Assembly: GCF_019511645.1 (NCBI RefSeq)
Contig: NZ_JAEUAX010000004.1
Coordinates: 186,001 to 250,000 of the forward strand
Length of the DNA: 64,000 nucleotides
Source of the DNA: Microbacterium ureisolvens
GTDB lineage: Bacteria; Actinomycetota; Actinomycetes; Actinomycetales; Microbacteriaceae
Direction of reading: 5' to 3'
Shown here: positions 32,250-40,064 of the stretch, piece after piece
How the letters are laid out: each line of letters starts with the position of its first letter
How positions within the stretch are numbered: position 1 is the stretch's first letter
The notes under the pieces: generated by a model
What the model was told of the DNA's origin: nothing
What the model saw: only the letters and a program-made list of their open reading frames with translations
Databases searched by the model: none
Program-made: the position numbers and the translations under genes

Positions 32250-33104
32250 TCAGGAGATCTGCACCAGTGCGCCGAAGTCGTCGGCGGCGGGATCGGAGGC
32301 CTCCGGCAGCACCTCGGGCAGAGTGTCGAGCCCGTCGAGGGTCGCGGCCTCGGGGACCACCCACGCGTCGACGCGCAGGCGCTTGAGGCCCACGTAGCCA
32401 CCGTGGTAGCTGAGGAACGCGCAGTCCGCGGCATCGCGACCCGTGGCGATGCGCACGAGCGAGTTGCGGTTCGAGAGCCGCGTGGCGTCGATGACATACC
32501 AGGCGCCGTCGAGGTACGCCTCGGCGACGGCGTGGAAGTCCATCGGGCGCAGCCCCGGCGCGAAGCACGCGGCGTAGCGGGCGGGCATGTCCATGGCGCG
32601 CAGCAGCGCGATGACGACGTGCGCGTAGTCACGGCACACGCCCTGGCCGGTCATCAGCGTCGTGACCGCGCTGTCGGTGCCCTGGCTGAGGCCGGGAGTG
32701 TACGTGGTGCTCGTCGAGACGAACTCCGAGACCGCGGCGATGAGGTCGTGGCCGGACAGCCCCTTGAACTGGCGACGCGCCTGCTGGAACACCTCGTCGG
32801 ACTGCGCGTAGCGGCTCGGGCGAAGATACGTGATGGCCTCGAGGTCGCTCGTGCGGTTGCTCGCGGCCTGCCCGTCGACGGTCGCCTCGTAGCGGATCTC
32901 AAGGTGACCGGGCTCGCCCGTGAGGCGGTGCAGACGGCTGCCGGACTGGTCGACGATCTCGGTCGGCGTGTACACGCGATCGCCCTGCGTGAACGTCAGC
33001 TGCTCGCTCGAGATCGGCACCGCCTGAGCGGCTGCGATCTGGAAGATGAGGTCGACGGATGCCCCCAATTCGAGGTCCATCTCAGCGGTCACGACGCGTT
33101 GCAC
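32250..33104 (-). CDS. Transglutaminase-like cysteine protease family protein
   Basis: A 284-residue protein. The catalytic triad is visible: Cys in GQGVCRDYAHV, His in MDFHAVAEAYLDG and Asp in WYVIDATRLS. An N-terminal beta domain precedes it, as in the Bact_transglu_N plus transglut_core family often annotated as peptidases. The start GTG at 33104 has GAGGA 8 bases upstream. A TGTCAA element lies 41 bases before the start. No partner gene is adjacent. Confidence 0.85.
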   Translation of the reverse strand: MQRVVTAEMDLELGASVDLIFQIAAAQAVPISSEQLTFTQGDRVYTPTEIVDQSGSRLHRLTGEPGHLEIRYEATVDGQAASNRTSDLEAITYLRPSRYAQSDEVFQQARRQFKGLSGHDLIAAVSEFVSTSTTYTPGLSQGTDSAVTTLMTGQGVCRDYAHVVIALLRAMDMPARYAACFAPGLRPMDFHAVAEAYLDGAWYVIDATRLSNRNSLVRIATGRDAADCAFLSYHGGYVGLKRLRVDAWVVPEAATLDGLDTLPEVLPEASDPAADDFGALVQIS

Positions 33105-33145
33105 CGAAGTATCCTCGCATGCCGTGCGGACAGGATCGCGCGGGG

Positions 33146-33151
33146 TTGACA
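33146..33151 (-). promoter_or_regulatory. TGTCAA upstream element of the transglutaminase gene
   Basis: Read on the minus strand it is TGTCAACCCC, 41 bases before GTG 33104. It is the only copy of this element seen in the core part of the window. Confidence 0.4.
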
Positions 33152-33247
33152 CGCACTTGCTGGGAGTGCCCTGCAAGCGGTTCCCACCCTCAGGATCTGC
33201 CCCCTGATTTCCCCAGTTCACACCCCGTGAACGGACCTCGCCGACGC

Positions 33248-34090
33248 ATGACATACCCTCTCTACATGCACCCGCCCGGCCGCACCCGAGCACGGCGGCC
33301 GTGGCTCCCTCTGGCGGGCGCCGCGCTGGCCGTCGCTGCGGTGTGCGCGGTGGCCGTCCTCCGCCCCTGGGGGGCGCCCGAACCGGTGGCTCCCGCAGCG
33401 GTCGCCAAGGGCGAGGCCGCGGTCGCAGCATCCGTCCCTCCGGCTCCGCTCGTGCTGGAAGAGGGCGCGCGCGTGCTCGTCTTCGGAGACTCGTGGGTGT
33501 ATGGCTCGGCGGCGACCGTGCCGACGCTCGGCTTCGCGTACCTGCTGGCGGACGAGCTCGGCGTCGAGACCGTCGTGAACGGCGTGCGCGGCAGCGGCTA
33601 CCTCAAGCCGGGCCTCGACGGACCCGCGTACGGCGAGCGCATCGACGCGCTGGACCCGGCGCTCGACCCCGACCTCATCATCGTCGAGGGGTCGATCAAC
33701 GACCGCAGGCTCTATCCGACCGGATATCGGGATGCTGTCACCGCCGCGTGGGACGCCCTTCAGGCCCGCTACCCCGACGCCGACATCGTGATCCTGGGCC
33801 CGTCGCCGCAGGTTCTGCCCGTGCAGGATGCGACGCGCGAGATCGACGCCGACCTCAGCGAGCTCGCCGGCGCGCGAGGCTGGTGGTACATCTCCCCCAT
33901 CGCGGAGGACTGGATCACCGACGCCAACTACCTCGATGTCATCGATACGGGCCCCATCGGGCGCGACCATCCCTCGACGAACGGCCACGCCTACCTCGCC
34001 GACCGCGTCGCGACCGCGATCGAGCGTATGGAGCAGCAGCCGGCGATCGTCGCCGACGCGCCCCTCGACGACACTCCCCCGACCCCCTGA
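33248..34090 (+). CDS. SGNH/GDSL-type hydrolase with N-terminal membrane anchor
   Basis: A 280-residue protein if started at ATG 33248; ATG at 33266 is also possible and neither has a strong ribosome site. A hydrophobic anchor (LPLAGAALAVAAVCAVAVL) is followed by a linker and the SGNH blocks: VLVFGDSWVYGS (nucleophile Ser), Gly in VNGVRGSGY, Asn in IIVEGSINDR and the His in GRDHPSTNGHAYL with Asp. It would act outside the cytoplasm as an esterase or acetyl hydrolase; the substrate is unknown. Confidence 0.85.
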   Translation: MTYPLYMHPPGRTRARRPWLPLAGAALAVAAVCAVAVLRPWGAPEPVAPAAVAKGEAAVAASVPPAPLVLEEGARVLVFGDSWVYGSAATVPTLGFAYLLADELGVETVVNGVRGSGYLKPGLDGPAYGERIDALDPALDPDLIIVEGSINDRRLYPTGYRDAVTAAWDALQARYPDADIVILGPSPQVLPVQDATREIDADLSELAGARGWWYISPIAEDWITDANYLDVIDTGPIGRDHPSTNGHAYLADRVATAIERMEQQPAIVADAPLDDTPPTP

Positions 34091-34134
34091 CGTGGCAGGG
34101 CCGGCGGCGTCCGGATGGTAGTCTCAATCGGCAC

Positions 34135-34210
34135 GCCTCCGTAGCTCAGGGGATAGAGCGTTGGTTTCCGGTACCAAAGGTCGCAGGTTCGATTCCTGTC
34201 GGGGGCACCA
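34135..34210 (+). tRNA. tRNA-Arg (anticodon CCG), CCA encoded
   Basis: A complete cloverleaf: acceptor GCCTCCG with CGGGGGC, D-arm TAGCTCAGGGGATAGAGC, anticodon stem TTGGT/ACCAA around TTCCGGT, and T-arm GGTTCGATTCC. The loop gives anticodon CCG. The 3' CCA is in the DNA. Its 3' end (34180-34204) serves as the left attachment copy of the adjacent island. Confidence 0.95.
34180..34204 (+). repeat. attL core: 3' end of tRNA-Arg
   Basis: GTCGCAGGTTCGATTCCTGT plus CGGGG; covers the T-arm and 3' acceptor strand. Its direct repeat lies at 51416-51440. Confidence 0.8.
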
Positions 34211-34220
34211 GTCGGGACAA

Positions 34221-34254
34221 GGGATCGAGAGTCATCAGGACTCTCGATCCCTTT
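34221..34254 (+). terminator. Terminator after tRNA-Arg
   Basis: Perfect 13-base stem (34221-34233 with 34239-34251), a 5-base loop and a TTT run. It lies 10 bases after the tRNA and overlaps the 3' end of the integrase remnant on the other strand. Confidence 0.85.
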
Positions 34255-34414
34255 CTCGTGACAACACTTTGACAACATCTGTGGCGCGCTTGGCGCGATC
34301 GAGAGCAGCCGCAACGGCGTCCAGATCGTCGTCGAAGAGGTCCGCATAGACGTCGAGTGTCATCGCGGCCGACGCGTGTCCGAGCATCCGCTGCACCGCT
34401 TTCACGTGCGCACC
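34235..34414 (-). pseudogene. Tyrosine integrase, C-terminal remnant
   Basis: About 60 residues remain, including GAHVKAVQRMLGHASAAMTL and DVYADLFDDDLDAVAAALDR. This is the C-terminal catalytic end of phage and ICE integrases: the LGH histidine motif and the tyrosine in VYADLF. The N-terminal and core domains, and the arginine motifs, are missing; the sequence upstream turns into an unrelated remnant. Its place beside the tRNA fits the integrase of the island. Confidence 0.8.
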
Positions 34415-34462
34415 GCTGCTGACGGGTGCACCGCTTTCAGGACGCCGAGTACGCGGCACTGA

Positions 34463-34768
34463 CGCTGCAGCTACGCGCTCCGCGCGACCACCGACTCCGC
34501 CATCGTCGGCCCCGACGTCGACGCCGCCGGTCTCCACGTAGGACTCACGCGCGGACGACACCGCAACGAGGCCATCGCGATCGGTCGATCGGACGCGGCG
34601 GCGTGCCAGCAATTCGCCGACACGACGCTCCGCGGGACCACAGAGGTCACCATCAACGACTCGGTCCGAGCCGTGGAAGCCGAACTGCGTCGGGCTGCAC
34701 GAATCCAAGCGGCGCAGCCAGCCGCCCCATTTATGTACGGTTCGAATACCCGCGGGATCTCTCTATAG
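34463..34768 (+). pseudogene. MobF-type relaxase/helicase, C-terminal remnant
   Basis: One frame, ending with TAG at 34766, reads ATTDSAIVGPDVDAAGLHVG then LTRGRHRNEAIAIGRSDAAA and DSVRAVEAELRRAAR. This is the end of the RecD-like helicase domain of large TraA/MobF conjugative relaxases, where G-L-Y-V-G-x-T-R-G-R is the last helicase motif. No start codon or upstream domain is present and the frame is degraded before about 34480. It indicates a conjugative origin for the element or of a plasmid that entered it. Confidence 0.6.
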
Positions 34769-35046
34769 ATCGCGATCCCCACTCAACGCTCGTGCCCCAC
34801 GTCGAACGTGCACCTGCGTGCGCTGCAGTCTCTTTGTCGCTGGCGTCTGACTCTTGGCGAGCACGCCGCTCCGACGATCTCAGTGATCGCGGGCCCGTTC
34901 GGTCCGTCGACACGGCGGCAAACGAGATTAGGGGCAGGCGCGAGAAGGGAGCCTCCACCGTGCATTTCATCGGCCTGGCTATCCGATGCGCAGCTATCCC
35001 AGGTCCGATTGCATCGCCTCCAACCGCGACAACTCACGCACCACCG

Positions 35047-35352
35047 CTAAGCGAACACAGGCGAGAGGAACCGACGCTCGTAGCGGCGGATACACCCGGT
35101 TCGTCGTGCAAGCTCGAATGCCTCCTGACACTCCGGGTCCGTCTTCGAAGCGTTCCGGTAGACCTCATACTCGGCCAGCGACGGAAAGGTGAACAACGCG
35201 AACGCTTCGTCGCTGTCGCCCTCGCTGGGCATGAAGTAGCCGTGGTGGATTCCGCCGAGCTTGTTGACGAGGTGGATCCACGCCCGGCCGTATTCGGTGA
35301 AGTCGTCGAGCTTGTCGGGATCGATCTCATAGCGAAGATGAACAGTGATCAT
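35047..35352 (-). CDS. NIPSNAP-family protein
   Basis: A 101-residue protein, the length of a single ferredoxin-like barrel half. MITVHLRYEIDPDKLDDFTE and the later GYFMPSEGDSDEAFALFTFP match bacterial NIPSNAP proteins, which form dimeric alpha/beta barrels. No catalytic residues are assigned to the family. The 278 bases on its 3' side, up to the relaxase remnant, hold nothing recognisable. Confidence 0.8.
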   Translation of the reverse strand: MITVHLRYEIDPDKLDDFTEYGRAWIHLVNKLGGIHHGYFMPSEGDSDEAFALFTFPSLAEYEVYRNASKTDPECQEAFELARRTGCIRRYERRFLSPVFA

Positions 35353-35508
35353 CGAGGGTCCTTTGCGATCAGGCGCTTCGGCGAGTCTTGCCGATGAGGA
35401 GGCTGCCCGACGACGATCGCGGTCCCGTGTGCAAAGAGTGGCAGAGAGCGCTCGGAAAGCTGGCAGAGCGAAGAGCGCTGAGCGACCGCGTCTGGAGCGT
35501 TGTTGTTC

Positions 35509-36231
35509 TCAGATGGGTGGCCAGCTCTCGAGTTCCGCGGTGAGCTGCTCCAGATACGCGGGTGGCCCCGCCTCCGCGAACCAGAGCCACAGTTCGGCGG
35601 CGTGGATCGGGAGCCACTCCCTGACCTTCACGGGGTCCGCGCCGTACCGCTCGACGAGGCGATCGAATGATCGGGGGTCTTTCCGTGACGCGGCCCATGC
35701 TGCGCGGGAAAGCTCCCTGATCGGATCTCCCAGGTGGGCTCGCTCCCAGTCGACGATCGCCGTGATTTTGCCGTCGATGGCCAGCAGGTTGGCATCGGTC
35801 CAGTCGCCGTGGCAGAACGTGAGGCGTTCAGTACGCGGAACTCGCAAAGGCAACGGCGGGCCCGGGGCGTCAGAGTAACGGCGAACGATTGACTCGTCGT
35901 CTGGGCCAGGCGGTAGCCCGGGTGGTGGCTGCAGGTCGTGCAGCCGGTGGAGCAGCGTCGCCGACGCCTCCAATCCCGTCAGTCTTGCGTCGAGGGTCAG
36001 ACTATCCAGGCGCTGGCCGGGCATGAGCGTCATGAGGATCGATCCCCGGTCGACTTGGATGAGCTCCGGCACCGGCAGCTCGGTGCAACCGAGCGCCCCA
36101 AGGGCGAGAACTTCCGTGTCATGCCGAGCGGGGTCGGTCATCCGCTTCTCGACGACCGGTCGGCCGAGATGCTCAACCAACCGCACATGACCAACCGCGC
36201 CTTGCCGCACCCGCTCATTCTTCACCTTCAC
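35509..36231 (-). CDS. APH-family phosphotransferase (aminoglycoside/homoserine kinase-like)
   Basis: A 240-residue protein with the kinase signature LTFCHGDWTDANLLAIDGK, where HGD-N is the catalytic loop, followed by ITAIVDWERAHLGDP with the Mg-binding Asp. The N-terminal ATP lobe is recognisable by VVEKRM. Such proteins act on aminoglycosides, choline or other small alcohols; nothing here shows which, and calling it a resistance gene would be unsafe. It is a single gene in the island. Confidence 0.8.
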   Translation of the reverse strand: MKVKNERVRQGAVGHVRLVEHLGRPVVEKRMTDPARHDTEVLALGALGCTELPVPELIQVDRGSILMTLMPGQRLDSLTLDARLTGLEASATLLHRLHDLQPPPGLPPGPDDESIVRRYSDAPGPPLPLRVPRTERLTFCHGDWTDANLLAIDGKITAIVDWERAHLGDPIRELSRAAWAASRKDPRSFDRLVERYGADPVKVREWLPIHAAELWLWFAEAGPPAYLEQLTAELESWPPI

Positions 36232-36290
36232 GACTCCACATCATCAGGTCGCCGATCAACGTGCGGTCGACGGCCCTCCCGCGGTCTGCT

Positions 36291-36647
36291 TCAGTCGTTA
36301 GAGGATCCACTGTGCCTCGATTTCAGCGGGGGCGTGCTTGATTGACCGCCGTGATGTATGAACTCCGGAGCGCAAGGCGGTACCTGGCGTCGAGCGGCAC
36401 GGCCGATGGCTCGATGAGTGCGCCCTCGACGTGTCGACATCCACTCCACGAGCTGCGCGATGTTGGCGGGCGTGAGGCCGGCTTGGGCAGTAAGTGATTC
36501 GAGGATGCCTCGCAGTCTCGCGTTGTCGTCGATCGATAACCCTGTCGAGAGGTATGCCGAGAGAATTGCGACGCGGAGGCTCTCTTCAGCGCCCAGACGC
36601 GAGGTCGATGCGCCTTCGCGCGGGGATCGACCGAGCGCTGAACTCAC
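36291..36647 (-). CDS. Hypothetical protein
   Basis: 118 residues from GTG 36647. The middle (ESLRVAILSAYLSTGLSIDD then RLRGILESLTAQAGLTPANI) reads like a real helical domain; the last 35 residues are low quality and may be past a frameshift. No ribosome site is evident. Not recognised. Confidence 0.4.
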   Translation of the reverse strand: MSSALGRSPREGASTSRLGAEESLRVAILSAYLSTGLSIDDNARLRGILESLTAQAGLTPANIAQLVEWMSTRRGRTHRAIGRAARRQVPPCAPEFIHHGGQSSTPPLKSRHSGSSND

Positions 36648-36689
36648 GCGCTAGCTTGGAACAGAGGTACTGCGACGAAGGAGTTGACG

Positions 36690-36833
36690 ATGCCCGAGTC
36701 TTCGCATCCGGTAGGACCCTGGGGCAAGTTCGTTGCCCTCTTCCTCGGCATCCCGCCCATCGCGGTGCTGGCCGCCGACGATGACGATGAAGCCGCTGAC
36801 TCCTCCGCACCCTCGCGGGGAAGTCAGGGCTGA
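36690..36833 (+). CDS. Small 47-residue membrane protein
   Basis: ATG at 36690 has GAAGGAG 7 bases upstream, an excellent site. The peptide starts MPESSHPVGPWGKFVALFLG, has one hydrophobic segment ending AVLA and then an acidic tail with four consecutive Asp. It is divergent from the hypothetical gene at 36647. It runs antisense to the end of a DUF2510 fragment. No family recognised. Confidence 0.5.
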   Translation: MPESSHPVGPWGKFVALFLGIPPIAVLAADDDDEAADSSAPSRGSQG

Positions 36834-36929
36834 CAGGTCTCCGCCGCCGCTCACGAGTCGCCTCTGGCCGTCCCACCACCGCATCGTCCCCGTACCGTCG
36901 TCGTACCAACCAGCCTGCGCGTCAGCCAC
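36834..36929 (-). pseudogene. DUF2510 domain fragment
   Basis: GTG at 36929 with AGAAGGAG upstream starts a peptide with AQAGWYDDGTGTMRWWDGQ, the DUF2510 signature of actinobacterial membrane and secreted proteins. The domain breaks off after WWDGQ; what follows in frame (to 36651) has no family pattern and runs antisense to the small gene at 36690-36833. Best read as the 5' end of a truncated gene. Confidence 0.5.
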
Positions 36930-37058
36930 TGCGCACTCCTTCTGCCGATCGTGTTCACAGGCGATCGGTCGCAGTCTCACGGTAGCGGTCGGCAAGACCT
37001 CCCCCCGGGCTTGACCGGTTGGATGTTGATACCCGTCGACCGCGCGCTGACGGACCCG

Positions 37059-37154
37059 TCATCGGTCACGGTCATCCTCGCGCATGAGCGTGGCGCATAG
37101 GTTGAGAAGCAGGGTTGCGAGGGCGATCCATTCGCCAGGCGTCAGTGAGTTCAT
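37059..37154 (-). CDS. Possible 31-residue membrane peptide
   Basis: ATG at 37154 opens MNSLTPGEWIALATLLLNLC and ends in a charged REDDRDR tail: one membrane segment with a polar end. Similar short peptides occur in actinobacterial prophages and islands. No clear ribosome site. The rest of the 357-base gap between 36930 and 37287 holds nothing recognised. Confidence 0.3.
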   Translation of the reverse strand: MNSLTPGEWIALATLLLNLCATLMREDDRDR

Positions 37155-37287
37155 GACCGTTGTACGCCCATAGGTCGCGGTCCGAACACCGTCGGCGACG
37201 AAAAGTCAATGACCTCCGTTCCTCCGCGAAAAGTCCGGTGCGCGACCCAACTACCTGGTGGGCAGGTGTGTGCGTAGGGTGATCGCC

Positions 37288-37971
37288 ATGAGTGAAGACG
37301 GCTGGCTCGCCTTCCTGTCGGGCGATGGTGTCGACGACTGGGCGATTCTGCACGGCGGTCCGACCGCGGTGTTCAAGGTGGCATCGCTTGGAGACGCTGC
37401 GCGTCTGGCGGCAGCGGTGGCCGAAGTGCCTGGGCTCGGGCCGCGCACTCTGCTCACCGCGACGTCCGATCGCCTGACTGTGAAGCTGACTCGCGAGATG
37501 TGGGGTACCGAGCGCGACCATCTCGACGTGGCCCGTGCGATCTCCGCGGTTGCGCGCGAGCAGGGGGCCGTCGCCGATCGCAACGCGGTGCAGGAGGTCC
37601 AGGTAGCGATTGCGGCGAAGCCGGCGGTGATCGACCTGCCGTTCTGGCGTGCCGTGCTCGGCTACGCGCCGTTACATGAGGACAACTGCATTGATCCGCT
37701 CGGTCAAGGTTCCACGGTGTGGATGCAGGATCTCGATCCGTCCAAGTCGCTGCGTCACGCCATGCACATCGATGTGTCCCTCGGGCGGGACCAGATCGAA
37801 GCACGTCTTGCCCAGGCCGTCGCGGCGGGGGGACGTATCGTCGACGACTCCGAGGCACCGAGCGCGTGGATCCTGGCGGATCAGTCGGGAAACAAAGTGT
37901 GCCTGGCCGCGTGGCCGGATGGTGCGCGCCCCGCGACGGCAGCCAACGCCGACGCAGGGGTTCAGATCTGA
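37288..37971 (+). CDS. VOC-family protein with N-terminal PCD-like domain
   Basis: 227 residues starting at ATG 37288. The first 100 residues resemble a pterin-4a-carbinolamine dehydratase fold (RLTVKLTREMWGTERDHLDVARAI), and the remainder is a glyoxalase-like VOC domain (FWRAVLGYAPL, STVWMQDLDP, HIDVSLGRDQ, GNKVCLAAWPD). Metal ligands of true glyoxalases are not all present, so enzymatic activity is uncertain. The two-domain arrangement recurs in actinobacteria. Confidence 0.65.
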   Translation: MSEDGWLAFLSGDGVDDWAILHGGPTAVFKVASLGDAARLAAAVAEVPGLGPRTLLTATSDRLTVKLTREMWGTERDHLDVARAISAVAREQGAVADRNAVQEVQVAIAAKPAVIDLPFWRAVLGYAPLHEDNCIDPLGQGSTVWMQDLDPSKSLRHAMHIDVSLGRDQIEARLAQAVAAGGRIVDDSEAPSAWILADQSGNKVCLAAWPDGARPATAANADAGVQI

Positions 37972-38110
37972 CGGGTGCCAGGCGACAAACAGACCACCGT
38001 GGCGCTCGGTCAGCGACCGGCATCCGTTCTCGTAAGTGATCGAGACGCTTTGCTCGCTGGATCGTTACCCTGGTGCGCGACGCCTGCCCTCGCACAGATC
38101 GGACTCCGCG

Positions 38111-39058
38111 ATGTCTCTTAAGCAGTCACCGCTTGCCCAGGACGCCTTCACCGGGAAGCGGGTCACCGCCCCGTGGCTGGCGTACCTCATCACCGTTCTG
38201 TGCATCTTCCTCGTGCAGGTGGGCGGACTCGCGGCACTGACCGCTGTGTTCGATCCGAAGGACGGGTCAGCTGAAGGGCAGTGGGTCGAGCTCGGCTCGG
38301 ATCTACTCATGGCCGGTGCGGTGTTCCTCTGGGTATGGCTGTACGAGCGCCGCAGCATCAAGACGCTCGGATTCCGCAAGCCCGGCACGGGCGTTGTGAA
38401 GCTCCTAGTGGGCATCCTCGTGGGAGCGGCGCTGATCTCGGCGCCGATCATGTTCCTGTGGGCGATCGGCGCCTACGAAGTCGTCGACGGTCCGGACGAC
38501 GCGTTCACCGGGTTGCCGTCTCTCACGCTTGTCGTGGCGCTCGTTGCGGCGTCGATTGTCCAGGGTGGCAGTGAAGAAGTGCTCATCCGCGGGTTCCTCA
38601 CCCAGAACAACGCGGTTCGCTTCCCCGCCTGGCTGGCCATCCTTCTCCCGGCGTTGCTGTTCACGGTCCTTCACGGCATCTGGCCGTGGCGGCCCCTGCC
38701 GTTCATCGTGATCTTCGGCTACGCCGTCTCCGCAGCGCTGATCATGTTCTGGCAGAACTCGCTGTGGCTCATCATCGGGATCCACGCCGGCTGGAACTGG
38801 GTCATGGGCAATGTCTGGGGCATCGAGGTCTCCGGGATCGACGCCAAGTCCACCTCGCTGATGTACCTCAGCCCCACGGACGGTGCACCCACCTGGCTGA
38901 CCGGCGGGGACTTCGGCACCGAAGCCAGCCTGCCCGCCGCCGTCATGGTCATCGCCCTCACGGGCATCTCCTTTCTCCTCTTCCGCCGCGCATCCCGCAC
39001 CTGGCCCAACACCGCGACGACCGCCTTGGCAACCGACAAGGCGCCGGCTACCGCCTGA
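38111..39058 (+). CDS. CPBP-family intramembrane metalloprotease
   Basis: 315 residues with about eight hydrophobic segments. The family motifs are intact: EEVLIRGFL (Glu-Glu with Arg), FTVLHGIW (His) and IIGIHAGWNWVMG (second His and Asn). CPBP proteases cleave membrane substrates or process bacteriocin-like peptides; no peptide substrate gene is visible nearby. It converges on the hypothetical gene at 39126. Confidence 0.85.
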   Translation: MSLKQSPLAQDAFTGKRVTAPWLAYLITVLCIFLVQVGGLAALTAVFDPKDGSAEGQWVELGSDLLMAGAVFLWVWLYERRSIKTLGFRKPGTGVVKLLVGILVGAALISAPIMFLWAIGAYEVVDGPDDAFTGLPSLTLVVALVAASIVQGGSEEVLIRGFLTQNNAVRFPAWLAILLPALLFTVLHGIWPWRPLPFIVIFGYAVSAALIMFWQNSLWLIIGIHAGWNWVMGNVWGIEVSGIDAKSTSLMYLSPTDGAPTWLTGGDFGTEASLPAAVMVIALTGISFLLFRRASRTWPNTATTALATDKAPATA

Positions 39059-39125
39059 GCGCGGGCTCACCCACGCCTTGCATTCGTGCGAAGGCCGCAA
39101 GGGGACCCGGTCTCGGGCGATGGTG

Positions 39126-39731
39126 TTACTCCCAGAACTGCTTGACATGCGGGATTTGTGCGATGAGTTCGTCACCGTCGATCAAGACGCGTGTTTCGTC
39201 GATTTCTAGCGCCGGCCACTGCATCACGAAATCGATCGGCCCGGCCGGAGGTGCGGGCCAGAGCCACAGCCGGTCCCGGCCGGTGAACGAACCGCGGCCG
39301 CCGCTGGACTCGCTTCCCATGCGCCTCAAGGCGTGTCCTTCGGGCGGTGACATCGGGTCAGCGCCGCCGGCGTATGGTGCGTCATCCAGAACCCGCTCGC
39401 CATCACCGAGGACCAGGCCGTAGCGCAGACGGCCCAGGTCGACTCCTCGACCACCGAACGGCGAGTGCTCGGTAAACACGGCAATCGATTCGTTCCACTC
39501 GCGCGCGGGCATACCGTTCCTGCGCAGGCGTCGTTCGATACGGAACTCCACCCCATTGCGATAGACGTCTGCGCCGATCAACGCAACCGCAACGTGATGG
39601 GTCACAGCTAGCAGCCGAGAGGTGGCAGCGATCGAGGGGATCTCGTCCTCGGGCGTCTGCCACCATGGCGGCGGAGCGAAGTCCTCGTGCTCAGGCTCGG
39701 AGATCTCGAGGTCCGTGGGAAAGAACGACAT
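39126..39731 (-). CDS. Conserved hypothetical protein
   Basis: 201 residues from ATG 39731. Features: an acidic, proline-rich start (ISEPEHEDFAPPPWWQTPED), HHVAVALIGADVYRNGVEFR and the C-terminal WLWPAPPAGPIDFVMQWPAL. The pattern is that of a soluble beta-rich protein found in actinobacteria with no assigned role. No membrane segment or catalytic motif seen. Confidence 0.65.
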   Translation of the reverse strand: MSFFPTDLEISEPEHEDFAPPPWWQTPEDEIPSIAATSRLLAVTHHVAVALIGADVYRNGVEFRIERRLRRNGMPAREWNESIAVFTEHSPFGGRGVDLGRLRYGLVLGDGERVLDDAPYAGGADPMSPPEGHALRRMGSESSGGRGSFTGRDRLWLWPAPPAGPIDFVMQWPALEIDETRVLIDGDELIAQIPHVKQFWE

Positions 39732-40064
39732 TCCGCCAGAAGACCACACACGCCGTCAGCTCATCAAGTGGTCGTCGGCGGCGGATTCGCATGCCACTCA
39801 TCGACAGGTCGCGCCCGAGGAGGACCAACCCGAGGCACCCCGACAACAGATGACCAACCCGGCGCGAGGAGCGAGCCACGTCCATACGTCAGACATCCTC
39901 ATGACTGAATCGTCGACGCTCGCTGGAGGACGCCTCACCGTGCGGATGTGCGCAGCCGTGGTTTCTTGGCCGATGCGATTTACTTCTCTTAACCCTGAGT
40001 TCCCAGCCATCGTGCGTGCCTGAGTGGCAGGCCGCGCTTCCGGAACACAGTGCGTGCTGGGAGG
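39732..40064. other. Gene-free stretch
   Basis: About 330 bases between two minus-strand genes. Short frames exist on both strands but none has a ribosome site or family pattern. I see nothing supportable here. Confidence 0.5.

Noticed and set aside
33146..33151. TTGACA as the -35 box of the SGNH hydrolase gene
   Set aside because: No -10-like sequence lies at the right distance on the plus strand, and on the minus strand the same bases fit the TGTCAA element 41 bases before the transglutaminase start.
34426..35397. 323-codon plus-strand frame beside the integrase remnant
   Set aside because: Its composition is patternless and it overlaps the NIPSNAP gene antisense; the relaxase pattern is in a different frame.
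35509..36231. APH-type gene as an antibiotic resistance determinant
   Set aside because: Only the general kinase motifs are visible; many relatives act on other metabolites, and no resistance context is present.
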